Of a stretch of DNA of 64,000 nt, positions 24,701 to 37,900 are shown in pieces. A program made the position numbers and the translations under genes. The stretch's first letter is position 1, and each line of letters begins with the position of its first letter. The notes under the pieces are model-generated. The model ran no database searches, was not told the origin of the DNA, and saw nothing but the letters and a program-made list of their open reading frames with translations. Origin of the DNA: Corbicula japonica (Eukaryota > Mollusca > Bivalvia > Venerida > Cyrenidae); the NCBI GenBank assembly GCA_038501625.1, contig JAZAYU010000114.1, forward strand, positions 1,302,001 through 1,366,000, written 5' to 3'.

Positions 24701-27700
24701 CTATTGAAAAATGCTTTTATTTTCGAGTACCCCTTAATACTTGTTTTGCTCATTTTATGCTCAACATGTTTCGGTCAGAGAGAATTTGTTTCGGCAAGAT
24801 GGATTTTCACATCTTGTCTGACCGAAAGTCTGACACTTTTTTCAACTTTTGGCAAGTCTGAACCAACCAGATGATGACTCCTAGACAAGCCGAACTTCTT
24901 TTGCAAGAATATAGTTTATTTATGATAAGAATTTCTACTGATGAATGCCAGCCATGTCTGCAACTACTGAACAATGCTTCAATTTTTAAGTGTCAATGGA
25001 TTTTAATAAGAAACGAGCATGCATTTTCTGTGAAATATGCTGTCAGTCCCGTAATTTAAGTGCTGTAATTGACTGTTGACTGATGTACAGGCAATACAAA
25101 GGCTTGGAAAATTTTAATCAGACTGGCTAACCAGACCTCATATATTCAGTGTTTACAAAAGTTCCAATATTTCAAAACAATTTTACACATACACCTCTGA
25201 ACCAGAAATACAGAAATGTTGATTTAAAACCAGCGACAGCGAAAATTAAGTTTCTTGAATACAGTATGCAAATAATATTTATACATTGTACTACAACCAT
25301 TGTGTAATACTTTTATCATAACAAATACTCTTTGTTCAATATGGAAATTGATTTCAAAACAGATTTGGTAATATCCTAGAACTCAATGTCATGGCATTTC
25401 CGTAATCAATTTATATTTTGTAAAAGCCAAGGAGCGAATTATTCTCGGGAAGAAAGGGGAAAATATTGTCTGGCCCAGTCAGGCGTTAAAAACAGAGTCT
25501 AACCAATGCTTGGGTGAATTGTTTCATAAGAGAACATTTCTACGACAAGTGCACAAAGAATAGGCAAAATGCCATGCAAACTTTTTCAGCATTTGGTATT
25601 CTGGTCAAAACCACTAATACCAAGTAATATTTGTTTTTAACCTTTACTGCATGGGGTATATCTGTTACCCATGGTTGAACAGTGTAGATCCAGAAAAGAC
25701 AGCACATCTATGCCAACTGATCAGGATCTACACTTTTTTGCATTTTGGTTAGAAATAACCAAATAAATCAAAAAGCAAACAGTGTAGATCCAGATCAGTC
25801 AGCACATATGTGCTGGCTGATCTGGATCTACACTATTGGACCATGTATAACAGAAACATCTCATGGAGTAAAGGATTACAGACGTAACATTTATTACTTA
25901 CATTGGACTACAAGTTTCCGTGTCACCATCAGCGGGGTATCAGCGTTGACCCGATTCCAGGCCTCACATCGGTACTCGGCATCATTATCAGTCCTCTCGG
26001 CTGTAATAATTAGCTCGTTCTCCGCCTTATTATCTTTCTGCGTGTAAGAAAAGTCCACCTGCGCGTTGTTCCTAAACCATGCGATCTGTGCCAACGGGTT
26101 GCCACCTGCGGCAGTGCAGACTAGATGGACGGTATCATTTACACGAATGGCTTGATTCTGTCTATAGCCAGTTATCACAGGGGCGGAGGGAGGGTCTGAA
26201 ACAACAATGTAGAATATTGAATAATGTGAATTTTAAAAGTCTGTATGTATTGAGTTTGATATGATCTTTGCTAAGCACAACCTGTGATTTTGATAACATC
26301 TTATATTTTTTCTGCATATCAAAAATTTCACAAAGCTGTATGAAAATTGTTTTGTTTTACCTGAAGAATTATTTAAACAGGATAACAGGTCCTCATAACT
26401 TTTTATTTAAAATTGTTTTAATTAAATCAAAAGGCTATTACTAATTACTAATGTAACCTGTTTGATCAAGTGTACTGATTCATGTGACTTAACTAACCAC
26501 TTATTCGATATATACTGTACATATTTTTACACGTGCGACCAGTGTAGATCCAGAACTGCCAGCACATCCATGCTGTCTGATCTAGATCTTAACTGCTCAG
26601 AAATAACTTAAAGAATCTAAAAGCTAACAGTGCAGACCGTAAAAAACAAATGTGCCATCTGATCTGGATGTACATTGTTTGCTAGGATAGCAGCCGTATC
26701 TTAAGTAGTATCCTATCCTATTTACTCTTATGGAGTAAAAGGTTAATTAAAAATTAAAACACATTATTTATTTCTCAATGGAACTTCTTCTTTAAGTCAG
26801 ATTCTTCTAGCATTCTATGTTATCTAGTCGCCCATTTTGTATATAATCACTGTAATACAAAACAACTTTATTCAGCACTAATGTTATATCAATTCCCTAA
26901 GTTATCATGATATGTGAAAGATATAGTCTATAAGACTGCCAAACTCTACCTATAAATCATAAAATCTTGGCCGCAATTATGGAAAACCTAGAAATCTGAT
27001 TATCATTCAGTCCCTTCTGATGACTTAGACGTCTTTATAAATCTCCGTATATCCTATACACTCTGATAAAAATGTTCGACCATATTATAGTGTGTCTAAT
27101 ATCGTACTTAGTACACTGGTCTGCGCTTCCGCTATAAAGCATCGAGAAATTTTCAGTAACAATCTTATACCAGTCTAATAACAGTTAATATTGTGAGCTT
27201 ATTCGTGGCTTATTCACGAAATGTGGACAGTATGCGAGGCAATTTTCTCTGCATGACTTAAAAGACCTTGTGTCCGCCAAAGGCTCTATTTGGGATTTTC
27301 TTTCAGTATTGATCAGAATCCGAGAAAATAGGTTTTCATTTTCATTATCGTGGACAACTCAACGTTAATAAATGTGATACAATCATGGTAATTTGCTAAA
27401 ATAACGGCCATTCAACGAAGAGGGCAATTGTGAAGAGGGCAGAGAAGTGTTAAAAGATTGTTAAGATCTAAAAGGCCCTAATATTGACAAATTGTTACGC
27501 CAAAAATTCCTTTGCATACTCATTAGTGACTCAACATGTTTAATGATTTAGGGAGATACCATGAAACGGGAAAACATCCTATTTTCAGAACTAAATGAAC
27601 AAGTTTTACATAACCAAATAAAAATCTCCTTTTTAGAACAACATATGTAAGTGTTTTAACACTACAACTTTTATACTGTGAGTGAAAAGTGTAGATCCAG

Positions 27701-30700
27701 ATCAGTGGGAACATCCATTGGCACATCATGGATTTGATGGCCTAGTTGATCTGCATCTAGCACTTGTGGCCCAAACCAACTGTATTATGTATGTAATTTT
27801 TTTACATATGAAATGGCAAAAAAATATGTTTAAATCAGTCAAAAATCTCAAGAGTGGACTGGCTTTATACTAATTTGGGCTCACAGGATATTATGGTAGC
27901 TTTCCTAAGGGTTACTTATATTGTACAGTAAGTGTGCACCGCATATCACCCCCTCCACAACCCCACCTCCTGATTTACACATCACATTATTATAATGATG
28001 GTGCTACAACAAACCATTAATTTTCTACACGTTAAGAATATTTCATTTCCTTTCCGCAAAACATGAAAGATGCGGGCTGTGTAATGATGAAACACTTTTT
28101 CGACATAATCATTTAGATCTTATCGTTTAAAGAGCATATCAATGTTAGTGATTTATTGTATTTCTTAACAATTTAACAAACATAGTCCATTTATCATAGT
28201 AAACCTAGACAACGATCACTTACATTTCATATGTTAATATGTATTAAGAAATAATTTATACCGTTTGTATTTTTGACTCATAAATTTGTACTTGTTGATT
28301 TTTATTAAGATACCATCTAGAAAAAAATGACAGAAAACGTATTTACTAATATTTTTATCGCTGTAGAGACCGATATCTCCCAATGCTATTTGCATACTAT
28401 GTTTTGGAGAAAAATAATTTACTTTCAAAGTCTTTAAGACTGATGTAAAAATTATTCCAGACTTTGCATTGTTGTCAAAGGAAAGATTTTTGATATTCAG
28501 ATGCTGTTTTGTGTTTTTCAAGGTTATGAAATGCTTCGTTGCTTTATATTCAAAGCTTTTCATAAATGGATATTATCTGTACTTGTTCCTCTCATATCTA
28601 CTAGTAAATGGTTTGGGTTAAAACTTGTACCTGGCAGGAAAAACATTGAATACTTACACAAAACACTTAAAACAACCGTGATTTTGTATGGACCGTTGAT
28701 AAGTGCATCGTTGTGAGCCTGACACGTGTATTTCACGTTGTTGTCTTCCGGATATTTAGGACTTATCGTCAGTGTATTTTTAGCATTTTCTCGTTTATCA
28801 TTCGGTATGGGTGTTGTTACGTATTCCACTCCCTCTGTGATTTCCACGCCATTTCGGAACCATTTCAGCGTGGCAGCAGGTCGACCCGACGTGGAGACAC
28901 AGACGAGCTGAAGCACAGGTTGCGTGTAGATCACTTCCACAGTGGAATTGTTCGCATGATCAACAATCTCTGGAAAATTTGGTGGAACTGAAAAATGGAA
29001 AAATATACCTTTAAATTTCTTTTTTAAAAAAACCTGAAAGGTGGAGCTTACTATTAATATAATTTATTTTCATTCAAATATGAGATTCGAAAGGATATTG
29101 GATAAAAACTATTGAGTGACCGATTTTTTTCCCTTAAAACTTTTATTTGGGGCTTTTATTGGGGGAGCTAATTTAACCCTTTCCTCCATATATACGCATT
29201 TTTACGCATGTGCGACCAGTGTAGATCCAGATCAGCCAGCACATCCATGTCGTCTGATCTGAATCTGCACTGGTCGCATTTTAGTCAGAAATAACCTGAT
29301 GAATAAACAAGAGGGCCAATTGGCCCTAAAAAGCTCATCTGATTCTTAGATACATGAAATGAAAGGTAAAACAGAACACATTGAAGTACTGTACAGTATA
29401 GTACAGTATGGTATGGTACAGTACAATACAATACTGTACTGTACCATAACATACTGTACTATACTAAAGTTATTAAGTGGAAACTAAATTTAACAGTAAC
29501 CTTGACCTTGATCAGAGACACCTGGGTATCAACTCAAGCTGCGTCTTGATATAAGTTACCCATATTCCAAGTTTGGAGTCAATAAGCCAAAGCAAACTCA
29601 AGTTATTTAGCAGAAACTGAATTTCTATTTTTAGCAACAGTGAAGACCTTCATCACAGACACCTGGGTAGCAACCCCAAGCTGCCTCTTAATATAAGCTA
29701 CCAATACACCAAGTTTGGAGTCAATAAGCCAAAGCAAACTCAAGTAATTAAGTGGAAACTGAATTTCTATTTTTAACAACAGTGACCTTGACATTGATCA
29801 CAGACACCTGGGTAGCAAACCCAAGCTGCCTTTTAATATAAGCTACCCGTACACCAAGTTTGGAGTCAATAGGCCAAAGCAAACTCAAGAAATTCAGCAG
29901 AGACTGAGCAGCAGTGACCTTGACCCTATGGTCATGATTTGAACAACTTTGGTAGACATCAGTGCCAGGATGCTTCAGGACAAATTTGGTTAAAATCCAT
30001 CCAGTGGTTTCAGAGGAGATGCTGTTTAAAGAAATTGTTGACGGACGCCGGTCAAAGACCGGTCACAATAGCTCACCATGAGCCTAAGGCTCAGGTGAGC
30101 TAAAAAGCGAGCAGTTTAGATCCTGATCAGATGGCATGGATGTGCCGGCTGATCTGGATCTAAACTGTTCCTCCATGCAATAAAGGTCTATTTATGGAGG
30201 AAAGGGTTAAAAGGAATTTTATGTTTTTTTCGTTCTACATAATAACTTGGATAGTCTTAGTTACCACAAGCATTCTTCCATCTACTTTATACACTCGGCT
30301 TAATTTAATTTAATTTACTATTTTGGTACCCTCATTAAAATAGCTTTCTGCTAGCTGAGAGTTTGGTAGTCATGTCTAAAACAATTTACCTGAACCATCG
30401 ATCAGAAACCTAAATCTTTTCAGGTATCTAATAAGTATTAGTTTTCTCTGAAAATAAATTACTTTTTTTTGTTTCATCTGCAAGATTTTTTGAACAGCAA
30501 AATAAAATTTTATTTGAAATTTTAGTTATTAATAGGAAATATGGTTTAATGGAAACTTTTTTTTAAAATTAATGTTAAAGAACCCATTGTTGAGCATAAA
30601 ACATCATAAAATGGCCCCAGTTAACTCTTTCACAACCAAAATCATGATATGGCCCATAGTCAAAATAACTAGAGTGCTCGGTCTAGTCATAAAGTAAACC

Positions 30701-31856
30701 CCCTTTACAAACCAGATTAGTCTTTGTATGACCCTATGAATTGGGTGGGATCCTTTCCTCCATTATATATACATTTTTAGGCATGTGCAACCAGTGTAGA
30801 TCTTGATCAGCCGGCTCATCCTTGCTGTCTGATCAGGATCTGCACTGGTCGCATTTTGGTCAGAAAAAAACCTAATGAATCAAAAAGCGAACAGTTTAGA
30901 TCCTGATCAGACGGCACAGATGTGCCAGCTGATCTGGATCTAAAGTGTTAGCACACACAATAAAGGTGTTAAGCTGAATAGGACCTTAGCTTACTATATA
31001 AACTTGGACTTAATGCTATGTTCATTTTTTCAAGGGACTACAGTTCATTTCTTTAACCCTTTCCTCCACCGACACTCCTTTATGGCATGGGCGAACATTG
31101 TAGATCCAGATCAGCTGGCACATCCATGCCGTCTGATCAGGATTTGCACTGTTTGCTTTATGATTTGTTAGGTTATTTCTGACCAAAATGCAACCAGTGC
31201 AGATCCTGATCAGGTGGAAAGGATGTGCCGGCAGATCTGGATCTACACTGGTTGCACATGCGTAAAAAGGCGTGTAATGGAAGAAAGGGTTTACTCTTTT
31301 ATAAAACAGATAAATTAGACAATATTCTCAGAAATATATCGAAGTCATAATTGATGAAACCTCTTCACAAAACATAGTAATAAAACATATTAATTGAGTA
31401 GGAGTGAATTTTTCATTCATTTTCTGAAATCTATCAAACATTCTGCAGCCTTGGCAGCCAAGATCATTGACATAACGTCTGCCTGCTTTGATTTGATTTT
31501 CCGATGTGATAATATCTGCTGGCCCGAATTTCCTTTACAAACTAATGTTCTGTAAACTGAAATTACGTTTTGAAAATGATAGATTTCTCCCCATTAATAA
31601 TTCATGCAATATGTCTGTGTTGTAATACCCCACGCCTCATTTAGTTAGTTACAAGACTGCAGGCGCTCATCAACACACCATGCACTATAATTATCCAGAT
31701 ATATTCTAAATGCAGAACAATGGGAAAAACCTCGTTAAAAATAAAGTTGGAGCATTGGATCTCGTCATTACAACAACCAATCGCAATCATTGCAATCATC
31801 AACAACATCATCATCATTATTTTCATCACAATCACATCCATCACGGTAAGTTTTGT

Positions 31857-31904
<48 letters not shown>

Positions 31905-34900
31905 TCTCACCACAATCACAATCAAAACCATCATTGTTAGTATTGTAATCATTATCATCATTGTTTTTATCACAACCATCATCATCGTTGTTGTCAATCA
32001 TAATCAACATCATTATGCTTGTTTTACATCAAACATACCTAATACTTTAAGTAGAGCTTTTGCAATCAGGGGAGGATTATTTTGAGCTGGGCCCACTTGG
32101 CACTGGAATTCATCATCATCGTCGAGGACAGTGTTCAGAATCTGCAGGTTGAATTCTGTCCGGTCGTTGCCGATGATACTGTAGCGTCCTCCATAGCCTG
32201 GGATCTGACGGTCATATCCTGAAATCATACGAAAATCGAAATGTTACGACTGGTTTCGAAATTGATTAGCTTTTTCTCTTTCTCTCCATATTCTGTGAAA
32301 CAGGATGCATGTCTTGTTGATTTCATCAAAAGTGACACTTGCCTAATTCCAAAACCAATCACCATCAAAATGATAACATCGACAATGAAAATCATGAAAT
32401 GTACAACGCATTTTGTAATTGATTACTGCATTATGATGGTATACTGGTTTATTAGGCTATTTCTGACCACTTTGCGAACAATTCAGATCCTCATCAGACA
32501 GCACAAATGTGCCAGCTTATGTGGTTCTATACTGTTCGCCCACGCCATAAAGACATATAATATTTTTTTAAATGGAGGAAAGGGATAAACCAGCAAATAT
32601 CAAAGTGTTAAAATCGTGTCATTCCATGCATTGATTTTACAAGGTGATAACATGTTTGACGTTGTCTGTCACACATGCATTAAAATGCATATATATGGAG
32701 TAATGGGTTAAAATAAAATCGCTAATAAAACGTAGAAGATCTCAATAGACATGAAGATCTCAATAGACATCGGTAACTGAAATTTAATTTCCCCGGCAAC
32801 ATAGCACCATCCTTAACAATACTTGTGACATGACATTTACTCTTACGTAATCTCGGAAAATAATCAGCGAAGACTGACAGATAAACAGTAAATATCGGTC
32901 TGAAGAGACACAAAATAGCAAGAAGGCCATAAAACCCAATGTTCCAACCAGCTAATTATCCAACAGCGATCATTAAACTTAAAAATCCCCAAATAAAACC
33001 ACTGGTATGTGACAATCTCCATACATCCCTGCCTGATCTAAGCTAATTATCGGTGCTGATTACTACGCCAGGGCATAAAATACAGCACGGCGACAGGCCT
33101 ATAATGTCCCCTGTGGAAATGTTCAATTAATGTTTTGAAAACCATGAAAAAAATCCCCAATTCCTGTAAAGATAGTTAATAGGCCTTGTGACATGGCAGC
33201 ACAATCATTGAAAATAGCATGTTTTTCGTTCAAATCTTCTTTCTTGTTTTTCGAAACTCGACAGTCTTGCAGAACTGTTTTCAAGCGTATCATTAGAATG
33301 ACCATGATTTTCTTTTTAACCCTTTACTCTTACTCCATTTATATAAGAATTTTATCGCATGTGTGACCAGTGCAGATGAAGATCAGCTGGCACATCAATT
33401 GCATCTGATCAGGATCTACACTGGTCACTTCTTGACCAGAAAAAAAATATTTTCTTAAAGCAAGTATAGATCCAGATCAGATGGCATGGATATGTAAAAG
33501 ATCTTCGTTTCCAAACAGAGCACAGATGTTTTTGATGTACCACTGCAAATTTAATGTCAGGGTTTTATGCAGAATGAACTGTTGTAAACATAAAAAATAT
33601 GGTTATTTTTTTATTGTTTTCAATAACATCATATTCGGTGTTCGTCCACTGTGATCTTGTTCACAGACTAAGATCATAAAACCAAGTTTGAAGACCAGTC
33701 TCAAATCTCGTAGATCTGGGCTGAAGGTTATAAAGCTGAGATTGGAAACCAGTCTCAAATCTCAAGCATCTGATTGGCTGAAATGGCGACTGGTCGCCAT
33801 TTCAGCCAATCAGATGCTTGAGATTTGAGACTGGTTTCCATGCTCAGTTTTATAACCTTGGGCACTGACTGGCAGAAATGGAGTCTTCAAACTCAGTTTT
33901 ATGATCTTGGGCTCATGTCCGTCTCTTTTTCAACACATGTCATTTTTTATGACATGACTGGACAGTGGACACACCTGCAACAAAATCAATCAGAAAAAAA
34001 CAACACAGAAAACATTCTGATTTTCCACAAGATGTCAGCTATAAGCCTTAATCGCTTGATATTGGATATGACATTAATTAGTTCGAGATTTCACAAAGAA
34101 TTGGCTTTAGTTGGGCCAACAGCCTCCCTCATTCATTTTACACACACCAGATGGACGCGAGTTCCTAAGTGTTTAATTATGTTATCAGATTCCGTACTGA
34201 TTTCTAAGCAGAGTTATCTGTAACAAAATACTCTTCAGAGATTGTCCAGTTAGAGGTAATAATTAACTTTGATATTCTACCATAAGGAGTAGGTCACAAC
34301 AGAAATTCTGATCAGCTCTGATTTTTATAACTTTTATTTTTTTTTTATAACTCTTATAGGCTTTATTCCAAACTGAAAAAAAAACTTTGTTCTTTGTTTC
34401 CAAAGTTTTTGGGGGAAAATCTTGATCAAAAGTTTTCAAAATTTAAGTTGAAAATTAAAATTTAGTTTTGAAACTATACGATTACTACTCTTACATTCTA
34501 TTTTAATAATGTTTAACAAGAAAGAAGATGCTGCCATGTGACGAAACCAGGTTTTCTTCTAAACTTTTAGGTGATAAAGGGGCATAACTTTGACTAATTA
34601 AATTCAAGAGTTATGAAACCTGATTGTCAGCAGAAAATATGTCAAGTTTCAAAACTCTAACTTGAATGGTTAGAAAAAAGTGAATGAATCTAAAAGTGAA
34701 GACGACAAAAATGTGCCTGCTGATCTAGATCTACACTGTTCACCTATAAAAAAAAAGGTGTATAGTGTTAGTATCACTAGTGCAAACGGGATAGTGTTCT
34801 TAGATTTCATCTCATGTACAACACTATATTGCATAATTACCAAATAAGGAAAACATGTTTGCGCAACAATTTTCATGTAAATTTCCATCATTACAAAAAA

Positions 34901-37900
34901 GATTTTAGAGTTCCATTTTACGAGCCGTTGATGTGAATACTAAAAGGTGCATAACCATTAAATCCTCCCAAAATCCCGCTCTGACATTTTGAAGGAGCCT
35001 AGGTCACATTGCTACATGCCAAGTACCGCTAAGGAATCGTCTAATAACATTGTATTATTGCATCTAAACAAGACTAAGCCTCACTTTTTATATGCGGAAA
35101 AAAAGTTACGACTGGCAGGCTAATTCCATTTTATTACCTTTTCCCAAATTATCTTAAACATATCAAGCAGTAATTACTTGCGGATTCAGTCTTTGGTTTG
35201 TCCTTTGGAAGGAATTTGAGAAACATCTAAATATCCATTCTGCAACATCAGCAGCAGTAATTTGTTTTTATCTGCCCATTTTACTGGTAACTCCTAGCAA
35301 ATGATGCAACAAAAAAATGCTAAAAGAAGGAACCTGATAGTAAGACAAATAATTCAATTATCTACAACTATTAAAAGCATTCTTTCTGTATAGTGTCAGA
35401 CAAAAATAATAGGTTAAAGGAATTTACTTTTGTTGTAAGAAATGCACAGAGGATCATTAGAAGTGGAGACAGAAAATGTTAAGGATGCATCGGTTAGCTT
35501 GTCTCAAAGAAGATATACCTATTGACCAGACAGTTCTTGTCATCAGTATCTTTTATATATCTACAGTGAAACCTCTCTTTTAAGACCACCTCTGGGCTAG
35601 GAACAAAACTGGTCTTTATAGTACCAAATACAACAATGCATATTCACTTCAGTTTTGAATTTCTGCACCTGTACAAGCAAAATTCAAACCACAAAACACC
35701 ATCAGTCTGGCAAACTATGATGTTTCCACAACATGACAATCTAACAAAACAGGGAGACACTTGCACTTGTAGCAAATATAAACATATCAAAGTTTCAAAT
35801 GTCAAACGGTTGTTTAATGCTACCATCATCAATTGTTTATAAAAATACAATACAGGAGACTTGTTAGACCCACTTTAGATATCAGTTAGTTGGCAATCCT
35901 CCTACAGAATGGAGAATTACTGATTTCAACAATGTGTCACAGGTTGCCAAGTTTGCAGCCAATGTGCATCACATGCCTTCACATGCCTAGTTTGCTGCCA
36001 TGTGGTCTGAATAGAAGCACTGCATGCCAAATTCAATGCCACCAGGGCTTCAGTTGGTGGTTCAGTTGAACACGTGTCTTGTCAGAATAAAAAATCCATC
36101 AACTAAAAGGGGCATAACTCCATCAAATGTGATCAAATGATCTTAAAAATTTGGCTTTATAACGACCGTGTTATCATAAGCCATATAATTTAAAAGTTTG
36201 ATGAAGAAATATTAAGAAATGGCAAAGTTATAGCCAACATTAAACTTTCGTGATGAACAGACAACCTGCAGGACATAGTGATCCCTTTTGAAGAACCGGT
36301 ATGTATCGCCTTTGCTTTAAAACGGCAAACAAAAACTGTTTTATGATTTTAGGCGCAGGTTTGAATCAGAGCACGGAGTTCTACATTTGCAGCCAAACCA
36401 GTGTTCCCTGAAATAGCAGTATTACAGACAACATACCACTTCTGATCATGCAGGGGCAGATCCTGAGGGGGTTCACTGGGGTTGCTCAAACCCCACTTTT
36501 TGATAGCAATATTTGATTTTCATGGGGATTTTGGCCAGAAAGTTGGAAATTATCATGTAACTACTTTAAGACCATAAATGAAATCTTGCATTCGACCCTG
36601 TGATGCACATACAACACGTTTTTTTCTAGTATCAGTTTGAACATGCAAAATTAACCTTTTATTCCATAGATACACCCATATTGCAAGGGCAAACAGTGTA
36701 GATCCAGATCAGCCAGCACAACCATGCCTTGCCATCTGATCAGGACATACTCTGTGTTTAGATTTATTAAAATATTATTTACCAAGATGCAACCAGTGCA
36801 GAATCAGATCAGACGGCACTGATATGCCAGCTGATCTGGTTCTACACTAGGCGCACACACTTTCTTCGAGTAGACTATTTTCATTTATAACTATGCATAT
36901 GTTGCCAACCTTGATTTATATTTTACTGCAGCTCAAACCAGTGCCCAAGGTTATAAAACTGAGCATGGAAACCAGTCTCAAATCTCAAGCATCTGATTGG
37001 CTGAAATGGCGACTGGTCGCCATTTCAGCCAATCAGATGCTTGAGATTTGAGACTGGTTTCCAATCTCAGCTTTATAACCTTCAGCCCAGGTCCCATCTG
37101 TTGTATGTCTATCTTAAAAATAGATGATAGTGTAAGCTCAACCCGGTATCTGTTACTCCAAACATGAAAGTGTGAGCTCAACCTTAATGAATCTGTTACT
37201 GCAATATCTATGATAAAATCTGGAGAACACTGCAAAATCAACCAGTTCTAATTTGTTAATGAGCCAGAGATCAATGAACATCAAACTTAACACACAACCA
37301 AAACCAAATTCCATCAAAAAGCACCCTGAGTGAGAAACATCTGACTGGTAGCTCACTTCACTCTGTACTCCATGGGATATGGCTGTTATCACACATGTGA
37401 ACAGTGTAGATCCAGATCAGCCAGCACATCCAAGTTGTCTGAACAGGATCTACACTGTCCACATTTAGATTCATTAGGTTTTTTTCTTGCCGAAAAGTGA
37501 TCTAAAACAGGTGTATATGGACTAAGAGAGATGGATGTTATCCAAAGATCAACAGTGTTATTCCAGATCAGCCAGCACATATGCACCAGCTGATCTGGAT
37601 CTACAATGATCGCACATAAGAAAAAGCCTGTAAATGCTGAAAAAGTATCCAATATGTTGCTGAGGTCTGAAAGATTGACAAGACTGACAGAGTGGTGCGG
37701 GCTGAGGCACGGTCTATCATTTGCAACAATTAAAAGTTGTCTGCTTGAGGAATAACCAAGGAAATGACAGACAGACTTGCATTCTCCATGAATCTTATAT
37801 TCTGCCCCTATTGAAGCAGAAAGCAGATATTAGTAAATCAACAAAGAAGGCCTAATGATTTCTTTATCTATGAATGCCTTGATTAGCATTATACAATCTG

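Larger units (their letters stand above)
21713..25901 (-). other. NPHS1: Intron between exons 4 and 5 (4.2 kb)
   Basis: Contains an inverted-repeat element with CRE-like motifs (21785-22185), MITEs (22190, 22944, 24037, 25638), a direct repeat pair (22646 and 23528) and a dispersed repeat (24764-24860). I see nothing distinctive at 24870-25630. Confidence 0.75.
26196..28657 (-). other. NPHS1: Intron between exons 3 and 4 (2.5 kb)
   Basis: One degenerate MITE (26490-26746) and a fragment (27657-27765). I see nothing recognisable at 26750-27650 or 27770-28650. Confidence 0.75.
29173..30210 (+). mobile_element. TTAA MITE split by an 800-bp insertion
   Basis: Hairpin 1 lies at 29173-29304 and hairpin 2 with the right end (TATGGAGGAAAGGGTTAA) at about 30102-30210. 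The break is in the spacer. Removing the insert restores a normal copy. Confidence 0.85.
28988..32038 (-). other. NPHS1: Intron between exons 2 and 3 (3.1 kb)
   Basis: Contains a MITE split by an 800-bp element (29173-30210), MITEs at 30752 and 31053, and a (CAT)n/(ATC)n region next to exon 2 (31795-32010). Confidence 0.8.

Noticed and set aside
31641..32085. Methionine-, histidine-, isoleucine- and aspartate-rich open frames in several frames
   Set aside because: They are translations of the (CAT)n microsatellite, which is open in many frames, and lie in an intron.
33825..34223. 132-codon plus-strand frame
   Set aside because: It begins in the palindrome arm and continues into AT-rich unique sequence. 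Composition is not protein-like and no motif is seen.
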